From Oscillospiraceae bacterium (GTDB lineage: Bacteria > Bacillota > Clostridia > Oscillospirales > CAG-272), in the NCBI GenBank assembly GCA_015063845.1, contig SVTJ01000009.1, forward strand, positions 1 through 64,000: 64,000 bases of DNA. The letters are read 5' to 3'. This document shows, one piece after another, positions 45,765 through 55,900 of this stretch (positions within the stretch are counted from its first letter, which is position 1; the number at the start of each line of letters is the position of its first letter). Position numbers and translations under genes: made by a program. A model generated the notes under the pieces. That model worked only from the letters and a program-made list of their open reading frames with translations, did not search any database and was not told the DNA's origin.

Positions 45765-47363
45765 TCAAGAAGATATGCCACACGTTTCCGCTATTTTCTC
45801 AAGCAGATAGACGTATTTTGAAGTAGAAAAGCAGGTGGGTAAGGTTTTTAGCTTATCTATGCATTTATGTATAGTTTCGGGGGACAGCGTCGATGCGTCC
45901 GCATAAGTATAGCGATCGGCGCATCTTGGGGGGATAACGTCACCGACGTAGTCGAATACCTCGGATAGCTCTGCCGTTCCGAATATAAACTCAGAAAGCG
46001 CGGCTTTATATTGATCGGTATATTCCATATCGCGAAGTCCCCAGAGCTTATCTCCGAATATCGCGATAACGGACGGAGCGACGTATCCGTAAAAAGGATA
46101 CTCCCCATAATTTCCGAACTCCCACGCGCACGCTTCTGCGCCTATAATGCTCTGTGCGCATTCGCCGCACTGCTTCACAAGAGGCGACCACGTCTTCATT
46201 TTCTCCGAGGACATATACGCTTCATCGTCGAAATACGCGTTTTCAAAGCTTGCGTTTATCACCTTAAAGCCGTGATCAAGGAGCTTATCGAGCGAGCAGC
46301 CCTTATTAGGTCCTCTTCCCTCTTTTGCGACGCGCCAAAACTCGACGATAATATCTCTGCTGATAGGAACCTCCTTCGACACGTCTATCTGGTCGTTCCA
46401 CATCATCATTTTTTTACCGTGAGCGCGAACGATATCGTGCATTCTGTTTATGAGATAGTAAAACTCCTCGCGTTTATCCGCAAGTCCTTCCCTCTCTCTG
46501 AGCGCGCGACACTTCGGGCATTCGTCCCAATGGCATATCCTCGGCTTTGCCTGATCAAGGAACTCAAGCTCGTCAGAGCCGATATGTATATACTCGCTTC
46601 TTGGGAAGGTCTGTGCGACCTCCGCGACAAGCGCCTCATAAAACTCCCACACTCCCTCGCTTGACGGACACAGCGTCCAGACGTGCGCGTTTTCAACTCC
46701 GCACTTGAATTCGGGGTGTACGCTACACAGTGCGGTCGCGTGGGCGGGAATTTCTATCTCGGGAACTATCTCTATGGCATACGAGTGACAAAGCTCGTCT
46801 ATCCTTGCCAGCATAGCCTTTTCGCACTGTCCGCCCTCTCCCATATACTTATACTCGGGAACGGCATCACTGGCAAAGCATGGTCCTTTACTATCGCAAA
46901 GATGCAGATGCAGGCGATTGAATTTAGCAAGCGCCATATATCTGACCACCGCCTCTATATCCTCATAGGTCGGCAATCCGCGCGCCATATCTATCATCAA
47001 GGATCTATACTCGCAGGACGGATAGTCCACTATCTCACAAGGATAAAGCTGATCCTTTCTGAGCATAAGAGCAACGGTAGCGGCGGCGTTGACTGCCCCT
47101 CTCGCATCGCGAAAGCCGATAAGGATGCCGTCCTCAAGCACTCTTACGCTATATATCTCACTCCTATCCTCAAGCGTTGCGTCGGGCGCAAAGCTTATGA
47201 ATGCGCCGCAGTCGCTCTGCTCCGCATCTCTTACGAACGATGCAAGCGCACAAGCGCCAAGCTCTGCCTCGGCACAGCCCTTTTTGTAAGTGTACGTTAT
47301 TCTTTTTGGTATTTTGCAAGCGGCGCTCAAGGCTACCTGCTTTTTAACCTCCGGAATGAGCAT
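45765..47363 (-). CDS. GH20-family beta-N-acetylhexosaminidase
   Basis: DMARGLPTYEDIEAVVRYMALAKFNRLHLHLCDSKG; PEIEIPAHATAL; YIHIGSDELEF. Confidence 0.88.
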   Translation of the reverse strand: MLIPEVKKQVALSAACKIPKRITYTYKKGCAEAELGACALASFVRDAEQSDCGAFISFAPDATLEDRSEIYSVRVLEDGILIGFRDARGAVNAAATVALMLRKDQLYPCEIVDYPSCEYRSLMIDMARGLPTYEDIEAVVRYMALAKFNRLHLHLCDSKGPCFASDAVPEYKYMGEGGQCEKAMLARIDELCHSYAIEIVPEIEIPAHATALCSVHPEFKCGVENAHVWTLCPSSEGVWEFYEALVAEVAQTFPRSEYIHIGSDELEFLDQAKPRICHWDECPKCRALREREGLADKREEFYYLINRMHDIVRAHGKKMMMWNDQIDVSKEVPISRDIIVEFWRVAKEGRGPNKGCSLDKLLDHGFKVINASFENAYFDDEAYMSSEKMKTWSPLVKQCGECAQSIIGAEACAWEFGNYGEYPFYGYVAPSVIAIFGDKLWGLRDMEYTDQYKAALSEFIFGTAELSEVFDYVGDVIPPRCADRYTYADASTLSPETIHKCIDKLKTLPTCFSTSKYVYLLEKIAETCGISS

Positions 47364-47401
47364 ATGGTTTCTCCTAAAATTTTTATTGCGCTATGCTGAG
47401 C

Positions 47402-48658
47402 TTACGCTCTTGCGGCAAGCACTTCTCTTTCGTATCTTTCTATCTCGCCGTAAAGCTCGTCTCCTGTGGGAACACCGCAGCGGCGGCAATATTCGTCCCA
47501 AACGTCGCCCCAAGGATAAGACTTTATCTCCTCCTGCAAAAGCATAAGCTCGGTCATTCTGCCCTCATCCTGCAAGCGCTTAAGGTCAGCGTGCGGTGTG
47601 AGCATAGCGATGAGCATTGCCTTACGGAAGTTGCGCAGACCTATGGTCCAAGCAGCTATACGGTTGATGCTTGCGTCAAAATAGTCAAGAGCAATAGCAA
47701 TATCGTTGATCCTTCCGCTTGCGACTATCTCCTTAGCTATCTCGCGCGTTTCGTCATCAAGACGTATAACGTGGTCAGAATCCCAACGAACAGCTCTGGT
47801 TACGTGCAAGGCTATCTTTTTCGAGAAAAGAAGCATTGAAGATATCTTGTCGGAAACGAGCTCGGTCGGGTGATAATGTCCGTTATCCATAAGCGGCACT
47901 ATTCCTCTTGAGAGCACGTAGCCCATTGCAAACTCCGCAGAGCCTACCGTGCAGGACTCAAATCCGATACCGAACACCTTAGACTCAAGAGTAACGTACA
48001 CCTTTTCTTTATCGTAGCCTATACTGAGTATCTCGTCAAGAGATCTCGCAAATCTTTCTCTCGGACCTATTCTGTCGGCAGGTATATCCTTAAAGCCATC
48101 TGGTATCCAAATATTCATTACGCAAGGCATTCCCGTTTGATTAGCGAAGTACTCTGATATACGCAGACACGCCTGTCCGTGGCGCACCCAAAAGGCGCGT
48201 ATCTCTTCATCGGGAGAAGCGAGCGTAAGTCCGTCAGCCTTAGGATGCGAGAAGAACGTGGGGTTAAAATCAATTCCCATTCCCCTCTCCTTTGCAAAGC
48301 TTACCCACTTTGAGAAGTGCTTGGGCTCTATCGCGTCACGGTCGCAAAATTCTCCGTCCTCAAATATTGCATAGCACGCGTGGAGATTGAGCTTATGAGT
48401 TCCACCGTCAAGCTCGAGCACCTTATCAATATCAGCCATAAGCTCGTCGGGAGTTCTTGCGCGACCCGGATAATTTCCTGTTGTCTGGATACCGCCGCTG
48501 AGCTCTCCGTCGTTGTCAAAGCCCTTTACGTCGTCACCCTGCCAGCAATGCATAGCAACGTTAACGTCACGAAGGTCGTTTATCACCTTTTCGGTATCAA
48601 TACCCAAGGCCTCATATCTTTTTTTAGCTAACTCATACGCACAGCTCATATCGCACAC
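47402..48658 (-). CDS. rhaA: L-rhamnose isomerase
   Basis: NVAMHCWQGDDVKGFDNDGELSGGIQTTGNYPGRARTPDELMADI; LNLHACYA. Confidence 0.95.
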   Translation of the reverse strand: MCDMSCAYELAKKRYEALGIDTEKVINDLRDVNVAMHCWQGDDVKGFDNDGELSGGIQTTGNYPGRARTPDELMADIDKVLELDGGTHKLNLHACYAIFEDGEFCDRDAIEPKHFSKWVSFAKERGMGIDFNPTFFSHPKADGLTLASPDEEIRAFWVRHGQACLRISEYFANQTGMPCVMNIWIPDGFKDIPADRIGPRERFARSLDEILSIGYDKEKVYVTLESKVFGIGFESCTVGSAEFAMGYVLSRGIVPLMDNGHYHPTELVSDKISSMLLFSKKIALHVTRAVRWDSDHVIRLDDETREIAKEIVASGRINDIAIALDYFDASINRIAAWTIGLRNFRKAMLIAMLTPHADLKRLQDEGRMTELMLLQEEIKSYPWGDVWDEYCRRCGVPTGDELYGEIERYEREVLAARA

Positions 48659-48663
48659 CTCGT

Positions 48664-50049
48664 TTATATCCTCTTTACGTCAAACGAATTGAATACCGCT
48701 TCTCTTGCTTCGGCAACTGACGCGAACACGTCGGTCGCGAGCATCTGAGCGAGTATATTACCGATAGCCGTTGCCTCGGTAGGTCCTGCATACACAGGGA
48801 TATCTATTCTGTCAGCTGTGAGCTTGGAGAGATAATCGTCCTTGCTTCCGCCGCCGATTATGTGAAGCGCGTCAAGTGGCTTGCCTGCCGTCTCCTTGAG
48901 GTCTGCAATTGCCTCCGCATAGCAATTTGCGAGACTGTGATATACACAGCAAAGCATATGGTCAAGGGGCATATCGGGAGCGCCGCAATAATCCTTTATT
49001 GCCTGCATCATGCTCTTGGGAGCGAGGAACGCCTTATCGTTGACGTCTATTCTATACTCCGTATCGCCGAGAGCCGTTGCCATATCGCAGAGCTCTGCAA
49101 ACGAATACTTACCGCCAAGCTCCTTTTTGATGGACTGGATTATCCAAAGTCCCATTATATTCTTGAGGTATCTGTATCTTCTCTCTACGCCGCCCTCGTT
49201 GGTGAAATTCTTCTCACGGGAAGCGCAAGACGCGTCCGCCTCGGTCTTTTCAACGCCGAGAAGCGACCAAGTACCCGAGCTTATGTAGATAGCGTTATCC
49301 GAGTTTGTGGGAACTGCAAGCACAGCAGAGGCGGTGTCGTGTGAGCCCGGATGGATGACTGTAAGGTCATAGCCTATCTCGTCTCTAATCTCGGGCTTAA
49401 GATTTCCGAGTATCTCGCAGGGCTCGCTGAGCTTTCCGAAAAGCTTTTTGGGGTAACCGAGCTTTTCGATAAGCTCCATATCCCATTCTCCGCTCTTTGC
49501 GTTCAGCATTCCGGACGTACTTGCGACCGTATATTCCTGATGCGCTACGCCCGTCAAAAGGTAGCCGAGATAGTCGGGAGTGAACAGCAGCTTATCAGCC
49601 GCCTCCAGATGCTCGGGATTTTCCATTTTTATCGCCATAAGCTGGAATACCGAGTTATAATTCTGCTTCTGGATACCCGTGTGAGCATAAAGCTCATCCT
49701 CGGAAACTATCTTATAAACCTCGGGAGCTGAAGCCTCGGTGCGGCTATCGCGGTAGCCGACAGCGTCTCCGAGCATATTACCGTCCTTATCTACAAGAAC
49801 AAAGTCAACGCCCCATGTATCTATTCCCAAATAAGCGGGTATTTTTCCAATTTCCTTACACTTTTTAAGTCCGAGCACAAGATGCTTGGAAAGAGATTCA
49901 TGATCCCAGCAAAGGTGACCGTTCTTCTCGCTCATTCCGTTTGGAAAGCGATAGACCTCCTCAAGCTGTATTTTTCCGTTTTCAATCCAACCGAGAATAT
50001 GTCTTCCGCTGGACGCTCCTATATCGACAGCAAGATAATACGTAGGCAT
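48664..50049 (-). CDS. rhaB: Rhamnulokinase
   Basis: YLAVDIGASSGRHILGWIENGKIQLEEVYRFPNG; HIIGGGSKDDYLSKLTAD. Confidence 0.95.
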   Translation of the reverse strand: MPTYYLAVDIGASSGRHILGWIENGKIQLEEVYRFPNGMSEKNGHLCWDHESLSKHLVLGLKKCKEIGKIPAYLGIDTWGVDFVLVDKDGNMLGDAVGYRDSRTEASAPEVYKIVSEDELYAHTGIQKQNYNSVFQLMAIKMENPEHLEAADKLLFTPDYLGYLLTGVAHQEYTVASTSGMLNAKSGEWDMELIEKLGYPKKLFGKLSEPCEILGNLKPEIRDEIGYDLTVIHPGSHDTASAVLAVPTNSDNAIYISSGTWSLLGVEKTEADASCASREKNFTNEGGVERRYRYLKNIMGLWIIQSIKKELGGKYSFAELCDMATALGDTEYRIDVNDKAFLAPKSMMQAIKDYCGAPDMPLDHMLCCVYHSLANCYAEAIADLKETAGKPLDALHIIGGGSKDDYLSKLTADRIDIPVYAGPTEATAIGNILAQMLATDVFASVAEAREAVFNSFDVKRI

Positions 50050-50183
50050 AGCTACCTCCTAAAATTTCTTAATATACAACATTTTATCACACAGCAAGCA
50101 TTCCCGTCAAGTATAAACTTTATTTTTAACAAAAATGCGATATAAAAAGTGTGTTTTACGACATAAAAAAGATACTGTGATTA

Positions 50184-50212
50184 TTGACTTGCCGTTCTTT
50201 TTATGGTATAAT
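50184..50212 (+). promoter_or_regulatory. Sigma70 promoter for GH36 gene
   Basis: TTGACT - 17 bp - TATAAT. Confidence 0.7.
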
Positions 50213-50247
50213 TTCGGTAAATAAACAACACTTAGTGAGGTAATATA

Positions 50248-52428
50248 ATGGCTATTACATTCAACGAGCAAACAAAAACCTTTTACCTTGACGGTAAGGA
50301 TATGACCTATGCCTTTCGCATAACCGAATCGGGCTATCTCGCTCATCTTTGGTGCGGTTGTCCTATCGGTCATGACGACCTTTCCTATCATAACGCGAGA
50401 GGAAGGATATCGTTTTGCGCTACGGCTCCAGGTGGAACGGTAACCAGCGCAAATGCTTACTATGTCTTCCACCCCGAAATATCCTTCTTCGGAACGAGCG
50501 ACTACCGTGAGCCTTCCGTTCAGATACAGACTGCTGACGGCGACAGGCTCTGCGACCTTCTCTACAACTCCCACGAGATACTTCCCGCAAAGCCCGCCAT
50601 AAACGGAATGCCCTCAATGAGAGGCGGAGAGACACTTGTCGTCCATCTCAAGGATGCTTACAGCGATTTTGGCGCAGACCTTTACTATACGGTCTACGAC
50701 GACGCTTCCGTCGTTGCACGCAGAGTTGTTTTTGTAAACGGTACAGACCGTCCGATAAAGCTTCTCCGCGCTTATTCCTTCGCTTTTGGTCTTCCGGGTC
50801 AGGAATACGACGTTATGTCGCTTCAGGGCTCTTGGGCATGTGAGAGAAGCCCCGAGATAATTCCCATGCACCACGGTGTTGTCTCTATCGACTCCAAGAG
50901 ATGCACCTCGTCCGCAACGCTCAATCCCTTTATTGCTCTTATGACAAAGGGCGCGACCGAAACGACGGGACGCGTTATCGGTGTTAACCTTATATACTCC
51001 TCCTCTTTTGTTCTCAAGGTCGAGGGCTCTTGCTTGGGTGACACAGTCGTAACGGGCGGTATAAACGATTTTGACTTTACTTGGAATCTCGGCGTTGGCG
51101 AGAGCTTTGAAACGCCCGAGGCTGTTATCGCCGTATCTCACGAGGGTCTCGGCGGAATGAGCCGCGCATTCCACGACGCATACAGAAATCATCTTATTCC
51201 TAAAAAGAGAGTTTTTGAGAGCCGTCCCATCGTTATCAACAACTGGGAGGCTACTTACTTCAAGTTTGATACTGAAAAGCTCAAGGCTATCGTTGACGCT
51301 GTCGAGGGCACGGGCATTGATACACTCGTTCTTGACGACGGTTGGTTTGGCAAGCGCGACAACGACAAATCCGGACTTGGCGACTGGGTAGTCAACGAGC
51401 AAAAGCTTGAGGGCGGACTTAAGGCAATAATCGACCACACCCACTCCAAGGGAATGAAGTTCGGTCTTTGGTTTGAGCCTGAGATGATAAGCGAGGATTC
51501 GGATATATTCCGCGCTCATCCCGACTATGCGATAGGTAAGCCGGGGCGTCCGAGATGCTACTCGAGAACACAGTATATGATGGACCTCACCCGCAAGGAT
51601 GTCCGTGATTATATCGTAAACTCCGTCAACAAGGTGCTTGCCGAGAACGATATTGACTACGTCAAGTGGGACTACAACAGAAACGTAACCGATGCTTTCT
51701 CGGTTGAGCTTGAGCCCGAGAAGCAAATGGAATTTGCTCACCGCTACGTGCTTGGCGTATACGACCTCTTTGAGCGTATAGTCAACGCAAATCCCAACGT
51801 ATTCTTTGAGGGCTGCTCGGGTGGCGGCGCGCGCTTTGACGGCGGTGTGCTTGCATACTTCCCGCAGATATGGACGTCCGACGATACCGATGCCGAGGAG
51901 CGCACAAAGATACAGTACGGTACTTCCATGGTCTATCCCCTTTCTGCTATGAGCGCTCACGTATCCGCAGTTCCCAATCACCAGACCAACCGCATAACCT
52001 CTATGGCAACACGTGCGGATATTGCTCACCTCGGAGCTACGGGATACGAGCTTGACACGACCGAATTCACCGATGAGGACAGAGAGATGGTCAAGGCGCA
52101 GGTCGAGGAATATAAGATGCTCGAAGAGCTTATTCTTAAGGGTGACGTTTACCGTATCGACTCTCCCTTCAACAGCGGATTCTTTACTCAGGCAGTGGTC
52201 TCTAAGGATAAGTCAAGCGCAATGCTCACCGTTTACCGCAGACTTTCCGATCCCAATGCTGAGCGTCACAGAGTATGTCTTGCGGGTCTTGACAAGGATA
52301 AGACCTATCATATCGAAGGTCTTGACATTACCGCAAAGGGCTCAACGCTTATGAACGTCGGTATAGTGATCCAATACGGCAAACGAGACTTCTGGTCTGA
52401 AACTTATATTGTTACAGAGGTCAAGTAA
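50248..52428 (+). CDS. Alpha-galactosidase, GH36
   Basis: FGLWFEPEMISEDSDIFRAHPDYAI; YVKWDYNRNVTDAF; FFEGCSGGGARFDGGVLAYFPQIWTSDDTDAEERTKIQYGTSMVYPLSAMSAHVS. Confidence 0.96.
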   Translation: MAITFNEQTKTFYLDGKDMTYAFRITESGYLAHLWCGCPIGHDDLSYHNARGRISFCATAPGGTVTSANAYYVFHPEISFFGTSDYREPSVQIQTADGDRLCDLLYNSHEILPAKPAINGMPSMRGGETLVVHLKDAYSDFGADLYYTVYDDASVVARRVVFVNGTDRPIKLLRAYSFAFGLPGQEYDVMSLQGSWACERSPEIIPMHHGVVSIDSKRCTSSATLNPFIALMTKGATETTGRVIGVNLIYSSSFVLKVEGSCLGDTVVTGGINDFDFTWNLGVGESFETPEAVIAVSHEGLGGMSRAFHDAYRNHLIPKKRVFESRPIVINNWEATYFKFDTEKLKAIVDAVEGTGIDTLVLDDGWFGKRDNDKSGLGDWVVNEQKLEGGLKAIIDHTHSKGMKFGLWFEPEMISEDSDIFRAHPDYAIGKPGRPRCYSRTQYMMDLTRKDVRDYIVNSVNKVLAENDIDYVKWDYNRNVTDAFSVELEPEKQMEFAHRYVLGVYDLFERIVNANPNVFFEGCSGGGARFDGGVLAYFPQIWTSDDTDAEERTKIQYGTSMVYPLSAMSAHVSAVPNHQTNRITSMATRADIAHLGATGYELDTTEFTDEDREMVKAQVEEYKMLEELILKGDVYRIDSPFNSGFFTQAVVSKDKSSAMLTVYRRLSDPNAERHRVCLAGLDKDKTYHIEGLDITAKGSTLMNVGIVIQYGKRDFWSETYIVTEVK

Positions 52429-52436
52429 AAATAAAA

Positions 52437-52468
52437 ACAGCCGCACGCTCGTGCGGCTGTTTTGTTTT
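52437..52468 (+). terminator. GH36 gene terminator
   Basis: ACAGCCGCAC-gctc-GTGCGGCTGT-TTTGTTTT. Confidence 0.75.
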
Positions 52469-52591
52469 ATCTCCAAATTAGGATTTGTTTTCAAAAAACT
52501 CATTTATTTTTTCTAAGCTCTTGAAAAGAAAAAAGATTAGTTGTATAATATAATATGTTATTATGTATATGTATCACACGCGAGGTGAATT

Positions 52592-53968
52592 ATGGAATAT
52601 AGAATAGAGCACGACTCTATGGGCGAGATACGCGTTGGGGCGGACAAGCTCTGGGGTGCGCAGACACAGCGCAGCCTCGAAAACTTCAAAATAGGTGTGG
52701 GTACGGACACTATGCCCACCGAAATAATACACGCCTTCGGCATTCTCAAAAAGGCGGCAGCCATAGCAAACGCAAAGCTTCGTCCCGAGAAAATGACCGA
52801 ACAAAAGCTCGCGGCTATCTCTACCGCATGCGATGAGGTGATCTCGGGCGCTCTCGCATCTCACTTCCCTCTCGTCGTTTTCCAGACGGGTAGCGGAACA
52901 CAGTCGAATATGAACGCTAACGAGGTGATAGCAAACAGAGCAAATCAAATACTCGGCAAAGCTTTGCTTCATCCAAATGACGACGTGAATATGTCACAGT
53001 CCTCTAACGACACCTTCCCCACAGCTATGCACGTAGCCGCAGTAGTGGCAATAAAGCAACGCCTTCTGCCCTCGCTCGATGCTCTCATAAATACACTCAT
53101 ACGTCTCGAGGCGGAAAATGAGGGAGTGGTAAAGAGCGGAAGAACACATCTTCAGGACGCAACGCCTATAAGCTTCTCTCAGGAGATATCGGGCTGGCGC
53201 GCGTCGCTCGTGCGTGACCGTGAGCTTATCGAGTGCTCCCTGTCTCCCCTTTGCGAGCTCGCGCTCGGCGGCACGGCAGTGGGCACGGGACTTAATGCGC
53301 CAATAGGCTTTGATACGGCAGTTGCCGAGGAGATATCAAGCATCACGGGATATAAATTTATCACTGCATCAAATAAATTCCACGCGCTCACTTCAAAAGA
53401 CGAGCTCGTGTTCGCTCACGGCGCTCTCAAGGCGCTTGCGGCAGATATGATGAAGATAGCGAACGACGTCCGTTGGCTGGCGTCAGGTCCTCGTGTGGGG
53501 CTTGGGGAGATAAGCATTCCCGAGAACGAGCCCGGGTCGTCAATAATGCCCGGTAAGGTCAATCCCACGCAATGCGAGGCGGTAACTATGGTTGCAGTTC
53601 AGGTCATCGCAAACGACGTAGCGGTTGGTATGAGCGCGTCGCAAGGCAACTTTGAGCTCAACGTATTTATGCCCGTTTGCATATCTAACTTTTTGCAGTC
53701 TGTAAGACTTCTCGCCGACGCAATAGCTTCTTTTGATAAGAACTGCGCTTCGGGTATCGTCGCAAACAGACAAAAGATGCACGATAATCTCCACAATTCT
53801 CTTATGCTCGTGACCGCACTCAATCCGTATATCGGATACGAGAATGCCGCAAAGGTAGCAAAGCTTGCGTATGCCGAGGGTATTTCCCTGCGAGAGGCGT
53901 GCCTTAAGCTCGGTCTTATGAGCGAAGAGCAGTTTGACAGCGTTTTCAAGCCCGAACAAATGATTTAA
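52592..53968 (+). CDS. fumC: Class II fumarate hydratase
   Basis: GSGTQSNMNANEVIANRA; SSNDTFPTAMHVAA; GSSIMPGKVNPTQCEAVTMVA. Confidence 0.96.
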   Translation: MEYRIEHDSMGEIRVGADKLWGAQTQRSLENFKIGVGTDTMPTEIIHAFGILKKAAAIANAKLRPEKMTEQKLAAISTACDEVISGALASHFPLVVFQTGSGTQSNMNANEVIANRANQILGKALLHPNDDVNMSQSSNDTFPTAMHVAAVVAIKQRLLPSLDALINTLIRLEAENEGVVKSGRTHLQDATPISFSQEISGWRASLVRDRELIECSLSPLCELALGGTAVGTGLNAPIGFDTAVAEEISSITGYKFITASNKFHALTSKDELVFAHGALKALAADMMKIANDVRWLASGPRVGLGEISIPENEPGSSIMPGKVNPTQCEAVTMVAVQVIANDVAVGMSASQGNFELNVFMPVCISNFLQSVRLLADAIASFDKNCASGIVANRQKMHDNLHNSLMLVTALNPYIGYENAAKVAKLAYAEGISLREACLKLGLMSEEQFDSVFKPEQMI

Positions 53969-53978
53969 GGAACTTTAT

Positions 53979-55157
53979 ATGGATATAAGAAAGCAATCAC
54001 TCAAAAAGCATTACGAATGGGGCGGCAAGATAGAGGTCGTCAGTCGCTGCAAGATAGAAGATAGACAAGACCTTTCCCTTGCATACACCCCCGGTGTCGC
54101 AGAGCCGTGTCTTGAAATAAACAAGGATATAAACAAGTCGTACGAGCTCACAAGGAGATCAAATCTTGTGGCTGTCGTGACGGACGGTACGGCAGTGCTG
54201 GGGCTCGGCGATATAGGACCTGAGGCAGGAATGCCCGTTATGGAAGGCAAGTGCGCTCTTTTCAAGGAGTTTGCGGACGTTGACGCATTTCCTATCTGCG
54301 TACGCTCAAAGGACGTCGACGAGATAGTAAGAACGGTATATCTTATCTCGGGCAGCTTCGGCGGAATAAATCTTGAAGACATAAGCGCGCCTCGATGCTT
54401 TGAGATAGAGAAAAAGCTCAAGGAGATATGCGACATTCCCGTATTTCACGATGACCAGCACGGAACTGCGATAGTCGTTGCGGCGGCGCTTCTCAATGCG
54501 CTCAAGATAGTCAAAAAAGATATCGGCAAGGTACGTGTCGTTATAAACGGAGCGGGCAGCGCAGGCTGCGCTATCGGAAAGCACCTTTTGAATATGGGTG
54601 TAAAAGACCTAATTATGGTCGACCGCTTTGGCATTATTTGCGAGGGAGACAGTCAGCTCAACGAGGCTCACCGCGAAATAGCCGCTCTTACGAACAAAGA
54701 GCATTTGGTCGGAACTCTTGCAGATGCCATGAACGGTGCTGACGTGTTTATCGGAGTATCCGCTCCGAATATCGTCAGCGAGGATATGGTGCGCTCAATG
54801 GCTTCCGACGCAATAGTGTTCCCTATGGCAAACCCCACACCCGAGATAATGCCCGACAAGGCACTCGCCGCAGGTGCGAGAATAGTCGGCACGGGTCGCT
54901 CCGATTTTCCAAACCAGATAAACAACGTGCTTGCATTCCCAGGTATTTTCCGCGGCGCGCTCGATTGCAGAGCATCGTGCATAAACGAGGAGATGAAGGT
55001 GGCAACGTCTTACGCGCTTGCTTCGCTTATACCCGAGGATGAGCTCAGAGAGGACAATATAATCGCTCCCGCGCTTGACAAACGTGTGGCGGCGGTAGTT
55101 GCAAAGGCTGTTATAGATGCCGCGCACAAAACCGATGTTGCAAGAAAGGATGTATAA
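53979..55157 (+). CDS. NAD(P)-dependent malic enzyme
   Basis: DLSLAYTPGVAEPCLEI; VTDGTAVLGLGDIGPEAGMPVMEGKC; PVFHDDQHGTAIVVAAALLNALK. Confidence 0.95.
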   Translation: MDIRKQSLKKHYEWGGKIEVVSRCKIEDRQDLSLAYTPGVAEPCLEINKDINKSYELTRRSNLVAVVTDGTAVLGLGDIGPEAGMPVMEGKCALFKEFADVDAFPICVRSKDVDEIVRTVYLISGSFGGINLEDISAPRCFEIEKKLKEICDIPVFHDDQHGTAIVVAAALLNALKIVKKDIGKVRVVINGAGSAGCAIGKHLLNMGVKDLIMVDRFGIICEGDSQLNEAHREIAALTNKEHLVGTLADAMNGADVFIGVSAPNIVSEDMVRSMASDAIVFPMANPTPEIMPDKALAAGARIVGTGRSDFPNQINNVLAFPGIFRGALDCRASCINEEMKVATSYALASLIPEDELREDNIIAPALDKRVAAVVAKAVIDAAHKTDVARKDV

Positions 55158-55159
55158 CT

Positions 55160-55888
55160 ATGAATTTCAAAGAACTTGTCGCTGAATATGCTTACAAGAC
55201 AGAGCTTCACTCTCACACCTATCCCGTAAGCGCTTGCGGTCAGGTGCTCGCAGAGGACAGCGTTAAGATACACCGTGATGCGGGGGTAAGCACGCTGGTC
55301 ATCACCAATCACTTGACCGATTATCACCTTGTCGGAAGAACGACTGCCGAGGTCGCCGAGTATTACGTTTCCGACTACTACAAGGCGCTTGAGGCGGCAA
55401 AGGGCACGGATATGTGCGTAGCGCTCGGCTGTGAGCTTAAATTCGAGGGTACAAAAAACGATTATCTCATCTATGGCATCTGCCCTGACGATATTGAGAA
55501 GATAGTTTCGTATATTCCACGCAGTATTGAGGAGTTTTACAGAGACTTCAAAAATGACAAAAACGTAATAATCCACGCGCACCCCAGACGCGCGAATATG
55601 GACCCTACACCTTACGGATACGTTGACGGACTTGAGGTATTCAATATGCACCCCGGACTCGAGGCAAAGATAGTATATACCGCAAAGGACGCAAAAGACA
55701 GAGGGCTTCTCGTGACGGGCGGCAGCGATTTCCACGTTTGTCACTCAACCCTTACAAAGCAGGCTAACTGCCTTATGCGTACAAAGCATCAGCTTCGCGA
55801 CTCGTACGACGTAGCCGAGGCGATAAAATCCAAAGATGTGATATTCGATATATTCGGAAATATAATACTTCCCTATTTTCAGGCTTAA
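55160..55888 (+). CDS. PHP domain-containing phosphoesterase
   Basis: ELHSHTYPVS; VITNHLTD; IIHAHPRRANM; TGGSDFHV. Confidence 0.88.
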   Translation: MNFKELVAEYAYKTELHSHTYPVSACGQVLAEDSVKIHRDAGVSTLVITNHLTDYHLVGRTTAEVAEYYVSDYYKALEAAKGTDMCVALGCELKFEGTKNDYLIYGICPDDIEKIVSYIPRSIEEFYRDFKNDKNVIIHAHPRRANMDPTPYGYVDGLEVFNMHPGLEAKIVYTAKDAKDRGLLVTGGSDFHVCHSTLTKQANCLMRTKHQLRDSYDVAEAIKSKDVIFDIFGNIILPYFQA

Positions 55889-55900
55889 CGCGAGGTAAAA

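Noticed and set aside
50614-52029. 471-aa minus-strand ORF
   Set aside because: Antisense to the clearly coding GH36 alpha-galactosidase; no recognisable domain; a codon-bias shadow ORF.
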